A stretch of 64,000 bases of DNA. Source: Pyrinomonadaceae bacterium (GTDB lineage: Bacteria > Acidobacteriota > Blastocatellia > Pyrinomonadales > Pyrinomonadaceae). Below the pieces are notes generated by a model that made no database searches, had not been told where the DNA came from, and was given only the letters and a program-made list of their open reading frames with translations. Numbering within the stretch: position 1 is the stretch's first letter; every line of letters begins with the position of its first letter. Shown here one piece after another: positions 26,018-35,165 of this stretch. The stretch lies in NCBI GenBank assembly GCA_021228405.1, contig JAJQRF010000001.1:942515-1006514 (forward strand), written 5' to 3'. Position numbers and translations under genes: made by a program.

Positions 26018-26256
26018 AACCGAACTTTTCAGTTGCTTTTCAAGTAACGACTGCTTTTTTCTTGACTTGGTGAAATAAACAATATAAAACACTTATAGAA
26101 CCTATAAACTATTTGGAAGTTTTTTTTCGGCGCGATTTTGAAAGTTTGCAGAAAAGTCCTCAGGACAGATCGGCTTTGATGAAAACTTTTCTCCTTGTTT
26201 TTTAATTTCATCTTATTTCAGCTTTGATATTCCGTTTATTATTTATTTGAAGGAGT

Positions 26257-27132
26257 ATGAAATTGCGAAAGCCGATCAAAACATTTTTGCCGATAGCAGT
26301 GTTTGCCGTTTTATCAGTAATAGCTTTTTACTTTTACGGCAGTCGCGATGTTTCTTTGTCAAAAATCCGCAAAACCAAAACGATCAAGATCGGTTACGCC
26401 ATCGAAGCCCCGTATGCCTTTCTTAAAGGGAACAACGAAGTCGGCGGACAATCGCCCGATATAGCCAAATACGTCGCGCAAAAACTCGGTATCGAAAAGA
26501 TCGAATGGAAACAGACCGAATTTTCAATGCTTTTCAGCGATCTTCAGCAAGGCAGGATCGATGTCGTCGCCGCCGGAACTTTTATCACGCCCGAACGCGC
26601 CGAAATCGTCAATTTTTCCGAACCGATCTTTCACGTCAATCAAGGCTTACTCGTTTTGAAGGGAAACCCGCGCAAGCTGAATTCTTATGGAAATTTTGTC
26701 GAAATGCCGGAAGTAAAGGTCGCTGTCATCTCCGGCTCGGTCGAAGAACGATTTTTACGCCGCACCGGAGTTTCCGACAAACAAATAATCTCCGTTCCCG
26801 ACGCGCTGACGGGACGTGTCGCCGTCGAAGCCGGAAATGCCGATTGTCTGGCTTTATCATCGCCGACCGTGAATTGGATGGCGATCAAAGATCAACTCGG
26901 AAAAACCGAAACCGCGCAGATTTCCGAACAAGTCGCGGATTTGCCGCCGGGATTTTCAGGCTACGGCGCGTTTGCCTTCCGCAAAAAAGACGTTGCGCTG
27001 TTAAATGAATGGAATGCCGTGCTGAAACAATTTGTCGGCACGGAAGAATATAAAAAGATCGTTGCCGAATATGGGTTCACGGATTCCGAACTTCCCGGCA
27101 ACATTACGACTGCGGAGGTGCTCAAAAAGTAA
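26257..27132 (+). CDS. Membrane-tethered solute-binding protein (SBP family 3)
   Basis: After one N-terminal helix (TFLPIAVFAVLSVIAFYFYG) with no clear cleavage site, the 291-residue protein is a type-3 periplasmic binding domain. It has KIGYAIEAPYAFL, GGQSPDIAKYVAQKLG, FSMLFSDLQQGRIDVVAAGTF and the late lobe-closing strand. The family binds polar amino acids and related small molecules. No permease or ATPase gene follows; instead a hybrid kinase starts two bases after the stop. It is therefore more likely a sensory co-receptor than a transporter part. GGAG lies only one base before ATG 26257 but seven before an in-frame TTG at 26263, so the true start may be that TTG. Confidence 0.85.
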   Translation: MKLRKPIKTFLPIAVFAVLSVIAFYFYGSRDVSLSKIRKTKTIKIGYAIEAPYAFLKGNNEVGGQSPDIAKYVAQKLGIEKIEWKQTEFSMLFSDLQQGRIDVVAAGTFITPERAEIVNFSEPIFHVNQGLLVLKGNPRKLNSYGNFVEMPEVKVAVISGSVEERFLRRTGVSDKQIISVPDALTGRVAVEAGNADCLALSSPTVNWMAIKDQLGKTETAQISEQVADLPPGFSGYGAFAFRKKDVALLNEWNAVLKQFVGTEEYKKIVAEYGFTDSELPGNITTAEVLKK

Positions 27133-27134
27133 TT

Positions 27135-29672
27135 TTGCCTGATTTTCCACACTCCCGAATTCAATTGTTTCGTCATTTATCAAATCCGCAATTGTGGATT
27201 TGGACGATCGTCGTTTTGACATTTATCATCTGCGGCTCGGTTTTCTGGGTGCATTCGCATCAGCGCGAAACTTACGAAAAAACGGTTTCGGCGTTGGAAA
27301 ATATGCACCGCGCACGCAATGAACTGAATAAAGGATTGCTTTACACGAGTTTGTCGAACGATCCGGCGATGCCGTTTGACCGAATGCAGGGCATCAATTT
27401 GCTCGAACAGGCAGTGGCATCTCTCGAAGAAGCGATCGCCGCCAGCAGTCACGATTCGATCGATCTGATTCCTGAAACAAGCGAAGCAATCGCCAATTAC
27501 CGGAAGATTTTAGAAGAATTCAAAACCAAACAGGAAGAATGGAACCGATCCGATCCTAATTCTCCGAAAACCAAAACCGATATCAGAATTACCTTCGTCA
27601 AGCTGGAAAACCAAACCGACCGAATCGAAGAAATTACCAAAAAGAACCTCGAACATCTTTCATATCGCCTCGATCTGGAATTCGGCTTTGTCTATCTGCT
27701 CGGTTTTTTATTGCTTGCAGGTAGCGGCGCGGCAATTTTTATTACTCAAAAAGCCGATCAAAAATCCATCAAAACGCTGACCGACACCCAGAAACAATTA
27801 CAGCAGGTCGTCAGTGCAACCAACGTCGGTCTGTGGGACTGGGATTTGAGAACGGGAAAGATTTTTTACTCGACCGAATGGAAAAATATTATCGGTTACA
27901 GGCAAAACGAGATCAGCAACGACATCGACGAATGGAAAAGCCGTATTCATCCCGACGATATGATCGGTGTTCTGGAGCGCGTCAAAGAAGGTTTGCATAC
28001 TTCGGCGCACGGCGGTCAGATCGAATTTCGGCTGAAACACAAAAACGGCTCGTATCGCTGGATAATCTGTTCGGCTTCGGCTTTTTACGAAGACAATAAG
28101 CCCGTCAGATTTCTCGGCGTGAACGTCGATATTACCGACATCAAACAAACCGAAGAGAAACTCCGGCAGAGCGAACACAAATTCAAAACTCTGGTTGACG
28201 AGGCTCCCGAGTGTATTTTTATCCAAACCGAAGGAAAATTTGCCTATGTCAATCACGCTATCGTTAAAATGTTCGGTGCGAATTCTAAAGAAGACCTGAT
28301 CGGCACGTCGGTCATCGAACGTTTTGCGCCCGAATTTCAGGAACAGGTTAAAAACCGCATCCAAATTCTGAATGTTCATAAAACTCCCGTTCCGCTTGCC
28401 GAAGAATCTTTGCTGAAGCTCGACGGTTCAAAAATTTACGCGGATATTACAGCCATTCCCTTTGAATTTGAAGGGAAAAGTGGCGGTCTGGTGTTTGTCC
28501 GCGAAACGACGCAGAAAAAACGGCTCGAAGAAGAACTCCTGCAATCAAAAAAAATGGAAAGCATCGGCAGGCTCGCCGGCGGTGTCGCGCACGATTTCAA
28601 CAATCTTCTCACGGTCATTATGGCTTACACTTCGCTCGCTTCGAGAATTGCAGGAAACGACGAAAAAATCTTGTCGTATCTCGACAACATAAAGATCGCA
28701 GGCGACCGCGCCGCCAAACTGACCAATCAATTGCTGGCTTTTGCCCGCAAACAAATAATCGCGCCGCACAATCTTTCGCTCAATGAAGAAATCCGTAAAA
28801 TGCACGGGCTTTTGACGCGTTTGATCGGCGAAGATGTCGAAATTAAAACCTTTCTGCACGAAGACCTCTGGACGATCAAAGCCGACGAAGGACAGATCGA
28901 ACAAATTCTCATCAATCTTGCCGCCAACGCCCGCGATGCGATGCCGAAAGGCGGAACTTTAACGATCGAAACGGATAACGTGACGCTCGATGAAAGCTAC
29001 ACAAGCCGCCATCAGGACGTTTCACCCGGCGAATATGTTTTGCTTGCCGTCAGCGACACGGGAATCGGGATGAGCCAAAATGTCAGGGAACATATTTTCG
29101 AGCCATTTTTTACCACCAAAGAATTAGGAAAGGGCACGGGCTTGGGTTTGGCGATGTGTCACGGCATCATCAAACAAAACGGCGGGCACATCTGGCTTTA
29201 CAGCGAACCCGATCAGGGCACGACCTTCAAGATTTACCTGCCGCGTGTGACGGAAGCGGAAAAACCGATCAAACCTGCCGTCAATGTCGTAAAACCGGAA
29301 GGAACGGAAACGATTCTTCTGGTCGAGGACGAACCGATGGTGCGCGGCATCACGGTCGAAACTTTGAAGATGTTCGGCTATAACATTATCGAGTGCAGTT
29401 CGGGCAAGGAAGCAATCGAAAAAGCCGAAAATTTCGACGGAAAGATCGAACTTCTTTTAACGGACGTGGTAATGCCGCAAATGAGCGGAAAAGAGCTTGC
29501 AACCAGATTACAAAAAACGATTCCGAACTTAAAGGTTTTATATGTTTCAGGCTACACGGAAAATACCATCGTTCATCACGGCATTTTGGAAGACGAGGTG
29601 GCATTTGTCGCTAAACCATATAACATTAACAGTTTAGCGGCAAAAGTGCGCGAAGTTCTGGATAAAGATTGA
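27135..29672 (+). CDS. Transmembrane hybrid histidine kinase coupled to the binding protein
   Basis: The frame starts at TTG 27135, two bases after the binding-protein stop, with GGAGG further upstream at 27115. Two membrane helices (about 15-37 and 182-205) bracket a helical periplasmic domain of roughly 145 residues. Two PAS domains follow (about 220-340 and 345-460), then HisKA with His486 in [11 protein letters not shown], an HATPase ([11 protein letters not shown]) and a receiver with VEDEP and Asp777 ([10 protein letters not shown]). The inner-membrane sensor probably reads ligand occupancy of the preceding binding protein. The output is not visible; phosphotransfer may end in its own receiver or pass to a distant protein. 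Confidence 0.9.
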   Translation: MPDFPHSRIQLFRHLSNPQLWIWTIVVLTFIICGSVFWVHSHQRETYEKTVSALENMHRARNELNKGLLYTSLSNDPAMPFDRMQGINLLEQAVASLEEAIAASSHDSIDLIPETSEAIANYRKILEEFKTKQEEWNRSDPNSPKTKTDIRITFVKLENQTDRIEEITKKNLEHLSYRLDLEFGFVYLLGFLLLAGSGAAIFITQKADQKSIKTLTDTQKQLQQVVSATNVGLWDWDLRTGKIFYSTEWKNIIGYRQNEISNDIDEWKSRIHPDDMIGVLERVKEGLHTSAHGGQIEFRLKHKNGSYRWIICSASAFYEDNKPVRFLGVNVDITDIKQTEEKLRQSEHKFKTLVDEAPECIFIQTEGKFAYVNHAIVKMFGANSKEDLIGTSVIERFAPEFQEQVKNRIQILNVHKTPVPLAEESLLKLDGSKIYADITAIPFEFEGKSGGLVFVRETTQKKRLEEELLQSKKMESIGRLAGGVAHDFNNLLTVIMAYTSLASRIAGNDEKILSYLDNIKIAGDRAAKLTNQLLAFARKQIIAPHNLSLNEEIRKMHGLLTRLIGEDVEIKTFLHEDLWTIKADEGQIEQILINLAANARDAMPKGGTLTIETDNVTLDESYTSRHQDVSPGEYVLLAVSDTGIGMSQNVREHIFEPFFTTKELGKGTGLGLAMCHGIIKQNGGHIWLYSEPDQGTTFKIYLPRVTEAEKPIKPAVNVVKPEGTETILLVEDEPMVRGITVETLKMFGYNIIECSSGKEAIEKAENFDGKIELLLTDVVMPQMSGKELATRLQKTIPNLKVLYVSGYTENTIVHHGILEDEVAFVAKPYNINSLAAKVREVLDKD

Positions 29673-29692
29673 GCACATAAAACCAAAAACCC

Positions 29693-29721
29693 TTGTCAGT
29701 CGGACGGTGTTCGGATAGAAT
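29693..29721 (+). promoter_or_regulatory. Sigma-70-like promoter of the radical SAM gene
   Basis: TTGTCA and TAGAAT are separated by exactly 17 bases. The start point would fall about ten bases before ATG 29740, leaving a very short leader. Confidence 0.65.
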
Positions 29722-29739
29722 CATTTCAATTTCAAGCCA

Positions 29740-31497
29740 ATGACGACAAAAAAACGCTTTTCTTTAGTGCTCATAAAACCTTCGCATTACGACGAAGACG
29801 GCTACGTGATTCAATGGTTTCGTTCCGCGATTCCGGCAAATTCGCTTGCCTGTTTATATGGTCTGGCATTGGAATGCCGTGATGAGAAAATTCTCGGTGA
29901 AAATGTCGAGCTTGAAATTCAAGCCTTTGACGAAACGAACACGAACATCGGAATCCCGAAAATAATTTCATTGATCGAAGCGGCGGACGACGGAATGGTA
30001 ATGCTCGTCGGAGTGCAATCGAACCAATTTCCGCGTGCGCTCGATATTGCGCGTCCTCTGCGCGCGAAGAATATCAAGGTCGCCATCGGCGGTTTTCACG
30101 TTTCGGGCACGATGGCGATGCTCAGGGAAAGAGATGCGCACGTGCAAGCCGCGTTGGATATGGGCGTAACGCTTTTTGCAGGTGAAGCGGAAGGCAGATT
30201 CGGACAGGTTTTGAAGGACGCTTTCGAGCAGAAACTTCCAGACATTTATAATTTTATGGACGATCTGCCGAACATCGAAAACGTCGCCACGCCTTTGCTT
30301 CCGGCGGAAAGAGTTCATCTGACGGCAGGCGCAACGACGAGCTTCGACGCTGGACGCGGTTGCCCTTTTTCTTGTTCGTTCTGCACGATCATTAACGTGC
30401 AAGGGCGAAAATCGCGCCGCCGTTCGCCCGCAGACATCGAACGAATTGTCCGCGCAAACGTCGCGCAAGGGCTTCATTCATTTTTTATCACCGACGACAA
30501 TTTTGCGCGAAACAAAGATTGGGAAGTGATTCTGGATAAGCTCATCGATCTGCGCGAAGTCGAAAAATTGAAGATAAGTTTTATCATTCAGGTTGATACG
30601 CTCTGCCACAAAATCCCGAATTTTATCGAAAAATGTAAACGCGCCGGCATCAAACGCGTCTTTATCGGTCTGGAAAATATCAACCCCGATTCCCTGCTCG
30701 GCGCAAGCAAACGGCAGAACAAAATTACCGATTACCGCGCGATGTTGCTGGCGTGGAAAAAAGCCGGAATCGTCACTTATTGCGGTTACATTCTCGGCTT
30801 TCCGAACGACACGCAGGAATCCGTTTTGCGCGACATCGAAATCATCAAAAAGGAATTGCCCGTCGATCTGCTCGAATTTTTCTACTTAACGCCGCTTCCC
30901 GGTTCAGCCGATCACAAACGATTGCACGAAAACGGAATCGAGATGGACGCGGATTTGAACAAATACGATCTGAATCACGCCGTTACCGCGCATCCGAAAA
31001 TGTCGAAGGAAAATTGGGAAGAAACTTACCGGAAAGCCTGGAAAACTTACTACACGGACGAACATATCGAAACCGTTTTACGCCGTGCAATTGCGACGGG
31101 AACGAGTCCGGGCAAGACGATGTTTTTCATCACCTGGTTTAACGGCTGCATCGACATCGAGGGAATTCACCCGCTCGAAGGCGGCTTTTTGCGCCGCAAA
31201 CACCGAACTTCGCGCCGTTCAAATTTACCGCTCGAAAATCCTTTGCTCTTTTATCCGAAAACTTTTCTCGAAACTCTGTGGAAACAAATCCGCTGGATAA
31301 CGCTTTATTCGCGTTTGCGGCTGATCTATCGAAAAGTCCGCAAAGACCCGAAAAAACACGAATATATGGATTTGGCTTTGGAACCCGTCACCGAAAACGA
31401 AATCGAAACACGCGAGCTTTTCCAATCCGAAGCCGCGCATAATTTTCTCGATAAGATCAACCGCAACGAAAAAGCGCGGCAAGGCGAAACGGTTTAA
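29740..31497 (+). CDS. B12-binding-type radical SAM protein
   Basis: Residues 1-190 form a cobalamin-binding-like Rossmann region (LVGVQSNQFPRALDIARPL, VAIGGFHVS), although a classic DxHxxG motif is not evident. The radical SAM core follows with the [4Fe-4S] ligands Cys208, Cys212 and Cys215 in CPFSCSFC, then FFITDDNFARN. The C-terminal 170 residues are basic and helical. Class B enzymes of this layout methylate or rearrange unactivated carbon, for example in hopanoid, tetrapyrrole or natural-product pathways. The substrate cannot be told here, since neighbours give no pathway. The gene is monocistronic, with its own promoter. Confidence 0.88.
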   Translation: MTTKKRFSLVLIKPSHYDEDGYVIQWFRSAIPANSLACLYGLALECRDEKILGENVELEIQAFDETNTNIGIPKIISLIEAADDGMVMLVGVQSNQFPRALDIARPLRAKNIKVAIGGFHVSGTMAMLRERDAHVQAALDMGVTLFAGEAEGRFGQVLKDAFEQKLPDIYNFMDDLPNIENVATPLLPAERVHLTAGATTSFDAGRGCPFSCSFCTIINVQGRKSRRRSPADIERIVRANVAQGLHSFFITDDNFARNKDWEVILDKLIDLREVEKLKISFIIQVDTLCHKIPNFIEKCKRAGIKRVFIGLENINPDSLLGASKRQNKITDYRAMLLAWKKAGIVTYCGYILGFPNDTQESVLRDIEIIKKELPVDLLEFFYLTPLPGSADHKRLHENGIEMDADLNKYDLNHAVTAHPKMSKENWEETYRKAWKTYYTDEHIETVLRRAIATGTSPGKTMFFITWFNGCIDIEGIHPLEGGFLRRKHRTSRRSNLPLENPLLFYPKTFLETLWKQIRWITLYSRLRLIYRKVRKDPKKHEYMDLALEPVTENEIETRELFQSEAAHNFLDKINRNEKARQGETV

Positions 31498-31554
31498 CTT
31501 TATCGTCGAAAATCGGGGAAAATAGCGATCTCATAAAAATTAAATTAAATTTTG

Positions 31555-31583
31555 TTGACTTTAATTTTTGAATAAAGTATAAA
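31555..31583 (+). promoter_or_regulatory. Near-consensus sigma-70 promoter before a long leader
   Basis: TTGACT (31555-31560) and TATAAA (31578-31583) are 17 bases apart. Transcription would start near 31590 and run about 340 bases through a palindrome cluster before the glycosyltransferase ATG at 31930. Confidence 0.7.
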
Positions 31584-31798
31584 AACTCAATAATAATTCA
31601 GAGTTATTAAAAAGCTGTCGGTTTCAAGTATAAAACGGCATCTTTCGTTCCCCCTATTTACTATTTCGGCATCGGCTGAAACAGTAACTTTCGGGACAAA
31701 CACGGCATTTCGTTTGTTTCCGTCAGACCCGGATTTTTCTTTGCAAGACACATTTTTCCCGGTATTTTTGAAGTAAATTGAAAATTCGTTATTTTCGG

Positions 31799-31904
31799 AC
31801 TACCCCGCAGCAAGCTGACGGGGCATTCGCCCGAAAATTTCGCGCTCAAAGCAGCGCGAACCACGAATTTTCTTTAATCGGACTTCCGTAGCACAGCTAC
31901 GGGG
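31799..31904. repeat. Palindrome cluster in the glycosyltransferase leader
   Basis: Three short-loop hairpins occur: CCCCGCAGC/GCTGaCGGGG (31803-31823), TTCGCGCT/AGCGCGAA (31839-31860) and CCGTAGC ACA GCTACGG (31886-31902). The first and third start with related words (GGACTACC and GGACTTCC) and end in CGGGG, so they look like two diverged copies flanking the middle hairpin. The style matches the cluster at 17801-17951. Confidence 0.6.
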
Positions 31905-31929
31905 AATTAAACCACTAATTAAAATCTTT

Positions 31930-33978
31930 ATGAGCACTCCCGCAAATTTGACAGAAGATTCGACGCAACCGCGTTCGTCTGCCGAAAGGTATGCCAAGGC
32001 TTTTTATATTTTCGGCGGGTTGTTTTTATTCGGCATTTTCGTTTTTCAGCTTTGGTTTCACATCGTCCGCACAAGCGCGACGATCGACGAAGCCCCGCAT
32101 ATTTTAGCCGGATACAGACATTTGCAATGCGGCGATTTCGGCATCAATCCCGAACATCCGCCGCTGTTGAAAATGCTGGCGGCAGTTCCGCTGATGTCCA
32201 AAGATTTGATTCAGCCTGACTGGGAATGCGGGTCTAAACCGACTTCGATCTATAAAGCATCCCAAGCCGGAACTTTCTTTCTGGCAAAGAACAATCCTGA
32301 AAATACGGTCATCCCGCCGCGAATATTTGCCGCTTCGATGAGCTTGCTGTTGGCGGTTCTGGTATTTTCGGGGGCGGCGGAAATGTTCGGACGCTGGGAA
32401 GCGATGACCGCTCTCGCACTGTTCGTTTTCGAGCCGAATATTATCGCACACGGTTCGCTTGTAACGACCGATATGGCATTGACCGCGATGATGTTCGCCT
32501 CGATTTACGCACTTTATCGTTACCTGAAACGTCCTTCCGTGTTTCGTCTTTTGCTCGTCGGAATCGCCGTCGGGCTGACTCTGGCTTCCAAACATTCGGG
32601 AATTTTGATCTTGCCGATCCTGCTCGTGATCTTGATTGCCGATCTTATTCTCACCCGCAAAACGGAAGGCGAAACGCCGATATTTCGTCGGTTTTTTCAG
32701 CGCGCTGCCGCTTTTGCCGGAATTTTTTTGATAGGTTTGACCGTGCTTTGGGCGGCTTACGGGTTTCGTTATGACGCGTTGCCGAACGATTCGCAGGAGC
32801 CTGTTCTGCTCAAAGGTCTTTTTGAATCCGTGCCGCCCGAAGTGACCGAAACCTTCAAGATCAAAACGCTTTCGGCGGTAACGGTCATTTTTCCCGAAGC
32901 ATATACTTACGGTTTTTTCGACATAATGTTTTCGAGCAGTCGCCCGATGTTTTTGTTCGGGAAAACTTACCCGTCGGGACGCTGGTTTTATTTTCCGGCG
33001 GCTTTTACGGTCAAATCGAGCGTCGCATTGCTCGTTTTGCTTGCTTTGAGTTTGACGGCATTCGGACTTTACCGCACAAAAAAACGCGAACTGCTTTATT
33101 TATCGCTTCCGGCTTTGATATTTCTCGCCGTCAGTATGAATGCTTCGCTGAATATCGGCGTTCGTCACATTTTGCCGGTCTATCCTTTTTTCATCCTGAT
33201 CGCCGCTGCCGCCGCTTGTTTTTTGAGCGCGAAATACAAGATCGTCAAATACGGCGTGCTCGGATTACTGATCTTTCACGCATTCACGGCTTACCGCACG
33301 GCTCCCGATCATCTCGCGTTTTGCAACGATTTTTGGGGCGGAGTGAATAATACTCATCAATTTCTCGACGATTCAAATGTCGAATGGTCGCAAAACTTCA
33401 AGCTCGTGAACGAATACATCGAGCGGAAAAACATCAAGGATTGCTGGATCGCACCATTCGGAAACGGCGATCTGGTCAGGGCTTATCAACCGTGCCGCCT
33501 GATGCCGAACGATTTCGGATGGAATTTTTCGGAGCAGATCGCCGGGGCGGTGCCGCCGACCGTCGAAGGCACGTTTTTCCTGAGCAGTGCGGCTTTCCCG
33601 CCGCATTCGGGCGGAAATGAATACGAACCTTTTCTGCAAGCCAAACCCGTCGATCTGATCGGCGGAAGCGTTTTCGTTTATCAGGGACGTTTTGAAATTC
33701 CGCTCGTCGCGGCATTGAGCCACGCCGGACGCGCCGATCAATTGATGGAAGCCGACAAGATAGACGAAGCCGTTACGGAAGGACGCAAAGCCGTCGAGCT
33801 TGCGCCGGATGATGCGCGCCTGCATCTTGCGCTGGCAATTTCTTTAAAGAGTGCCGGGAAAATGGACGAAGCCCGCCGCGAATTTGAAGAAACGATCAGG
33901 CTCGCCGAACTTAATCCGACACCTTTGGTCGAATGGAGCGCAGGACGCGCCCAATATGAACTCGATATGATGAAATAA
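31930..33978 (+). CDS. GT-C (GT39/ArnT-like) glycosyltransferase with TPR tail
   Basis: The 682-residue protein has about ten membrane helices. Between the first and second is the GT-C signature ATIDEAPHILAGY, with the catalytic-type acidic residue, then GINPEHPPLLKMLAAVPL. Such enzymes move a sugar from a polyprenyl-phosphate donor to proteins or lipids on the outer face of the inner membrane. A periplasmic domain follows at about 430-590. The last 90 residues form TPR-like helices (LMEADKIDEAVTEGRKAVEL, LALAISLKSAGKMDEARREF). The TPR tail suggests a protein partner or substrate. It is preceded by a long leader and followed by a convergent gene. Confidence 0.85.
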   Translation: MSTPANLTEDSTQPRSSAERYAKAFYIFGGLFLFGIFVFQLWFHIVRTSATIDEAPHILAGYRHLQCGDFGINPEHPPLLKMLAAVPLMSKDLIQPDWECGSKPTSIYKASQAGTFFLAKNNPENTVIPPRIFAASMSLLLAVLVFSGAAEMFGRWEAMTALALFVFEPNIIAHGSLVTTDMALTAMMFASIYALYRYLKRPSVFRLLLVGIAVGLTLASKHSGILILPILLVILIADLILTRKTEGETPIFRRFFQRAAAFAGIFLIGLTVLWAAYGFRYDALPNDSQEPVLLKGLFESVPPEVTETFKIKTLSAVTVIFPEAYTYGFFDIMFSSSRPMFLFGKTYPSGRWFYFPAAFTVKSSVALLVLLALSLTAFGLYRTKKRELLYLSLPALIFLAVSMNASLNIGVRHILPVYPFFILIAAAAACFLSAKYKIVKYGVLGLLIFHAFTAYRTAPDHLAFCNDFWGGVNNTHQFLDDSNVEWSQNFKLVNEYIERKNIKDCWIAPFGNGDLVRAYQPCRLMPNDFGWNFSEQIAGAVPPTVEGTFFLSSAAFPPHSGGNEYEPFLQAKPVDLIGGSVFVYQGRFEIPLVAALSHAGRADQLMEADKIDEAVTEGRKAVELAPDDARLHLALAISLKSAGKMDEARREFEETIRLAELNPTPLVEWSAGRAQYELDMMK

Positions 33979-34028
33979 AAGCGGTCGGGTCGAAATCTAA
34001 AATTTGAACTTCGGAATCCGGACTTGAT

Positions 34029-34997
34029 TCAAGTTAATTCGCGTGTCCGTTCTTTTCTGCCGACTAAAAAAAGATATGAATACATCGCAATTCCCGTCAA
34101 AATTCCCGTGCCGTATTTAACCGGAGCCGGAAGCGCGGAAGGCGAGAGAAATCCCTCGATAATTCCGGCAACGACGAGGAAAACCGCGCATCCGATGACG
34201 ATTCGCGCCGCTTCGATCCCTTTTTTCTTTAACGCCTGCCCGCGCGTCAGATCGCCCGGGTTTATCAGTGCGTAGCCGATCATCATTCCCGCGCCGCCCG
34301 CCATAAAAATGCACGAAAGTTCGATCACGCCGTGCCCCACCATAAAGGTTACGAGTTCCCTGCCGAAATCGGGATTTGCTTTGAAACAAACGCCGACCGT
34401 GCCGCCGATCTGCAAACCGTTGTTGAATAAAACCCACAACGTCCCGATACCGAAAAATGCGCCGAATGCAAAAGCCATCAGCGCAACCCTGATATTGTTC
34501 GTTAAAATCTCGCTCGATCCGAGCGGATTCGCTTCGTTCAATCTGAGCCACCAGCGCATATCGCTTTGCGCATAAACGCGGTAATCCGCCAAACCGAGCT
34601 CGTCGGCAAAATTTCCGTCAAAATAGCAAAGCAGGAACGAAGCCGTAAAGAAAAACGTGAAAACTCCGAACGCAAGCCAGAAAAACCCGGCGTTATCACG
34701 AAAAGTTTGCGGCAAATCCTGCGTGAAAAATTGCCAGATGAGATTTGCGCCCTGTGCTTCGGCGCGGTAAATCTTGCCGTGTGCGCGGATGACGAGGCTG
34801 TTCAGATAATTTATCAGCTTCGGGTCACGCGTTTCACTGCGCGCGATGGCGAGATCGGCGGCGGCGCGGCGGTAAAGTTCGCCGAATTCGCGGACTTCCG
34901 AGCGCGAAAGGTTTTTCAGTGAATTTCCCTGTAAAAGCGAGAGCAAATCTTCGAGGCGTTGCCAGTTGTCTTTACGGTCATTGATAAAGCGGCTCAT
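34029..34997 (-). CDS. Stage II sporulation protein M-family membrane protein
   Basis: The frame is open to 35270, but the extra N-terminus (containing ILDFRFWILDW) is a translation of the heptamer repeats. ATG 34997, MSRFINDRKDNWQRLEDLL, is the natural start, giving 322 residues. After a helical cytoplasmic N-terminus (RSEVREFGELYRRAAADLAIAR) there are about six membrane helices and the SpoIIM-like motif NNIRVALMAFAFGAFFGIGT with FMVGHGVIELS. In spore formers SpoIIM acts in peptidoglycan remodelling, but this family is common in non-sporulating bacteria with unknown role, often next to RDD or DUF58 genes. Here it stands alone. Confidence 0.88.
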   Translation of the reverse strand: MSRFINDRKDNWQRLEDLLSLLQGNSLKNLSRSEVREFGELYRRAAADLAIARSETRDPKLINYLNSLVIRAHGKIYRAEAQGANLIWQFFTQDLPQTFRDNAGFFWLAFGVFTFFFTASFLLCYFDGNFADELGLADYRVYAQSDMRWWLRLNEANPLGSSEILTNNIRVALMAFAFGAFFGIGTLWVLFNNGLQIGGTVGVCFKANPDFGRELVTFMVGHGVIELSCIFMAGGAGMMIGYALINPGDLTRGQALKKKGIEAARIVIGCAVFLVVAGIIEGFLSPSALPAPVKYGTGILTGIAMYSYLFLVGRKERTRELT

Positions 34998-35000
34998 GTC

Positions 35001-35042
35001 AATTTTAGATTTTAGATTTTGGATTTTGGATTTTGGATTTTC
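35001..35042. repeat. Heptamer repeat (GATTTTR)n, left arm
   Basis: Five to six GATTTTG/GATTTTA units lie directly upstream of the SpoIIM-like start. The reverse complement occurs at 35135-35162, so the two form inverted arms around 92 bases. Confidence 0.8.
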
Positions 35043-35134
35043 ATCGCAAAATTTGAAATTCCAGCTTCCTTTTGAAATATTAAATTCCTTTCTATGAAAG
35101 CTTTTTTCTAATTTTGAGATTATACATTGCCAAT

Positions 35135-35162
35135 CTAAAATCCAAAATCTAAAATCTAAAAT
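35135..35162. repeat. Heptamer repeat (CYAAAAT)4, right arm
   Basis: CTAAAAT, CCAAAAT, CTAAAAT, CTAAAAT run up to three bases before the ATG of the ABC transporter gene. It occupies the position where a ribosome site would be expected. Confidence 0.8.
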
Positions 35163-35165
35163 TGA

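Noticed and set aside
26062..26088. Promoter TTGACT/TATAAA before the solute-binding protein
   Set aside because: The spacer is only 15 bases, outside the usual range, and 170 bases remain before the gene, so it is not listed as supported.
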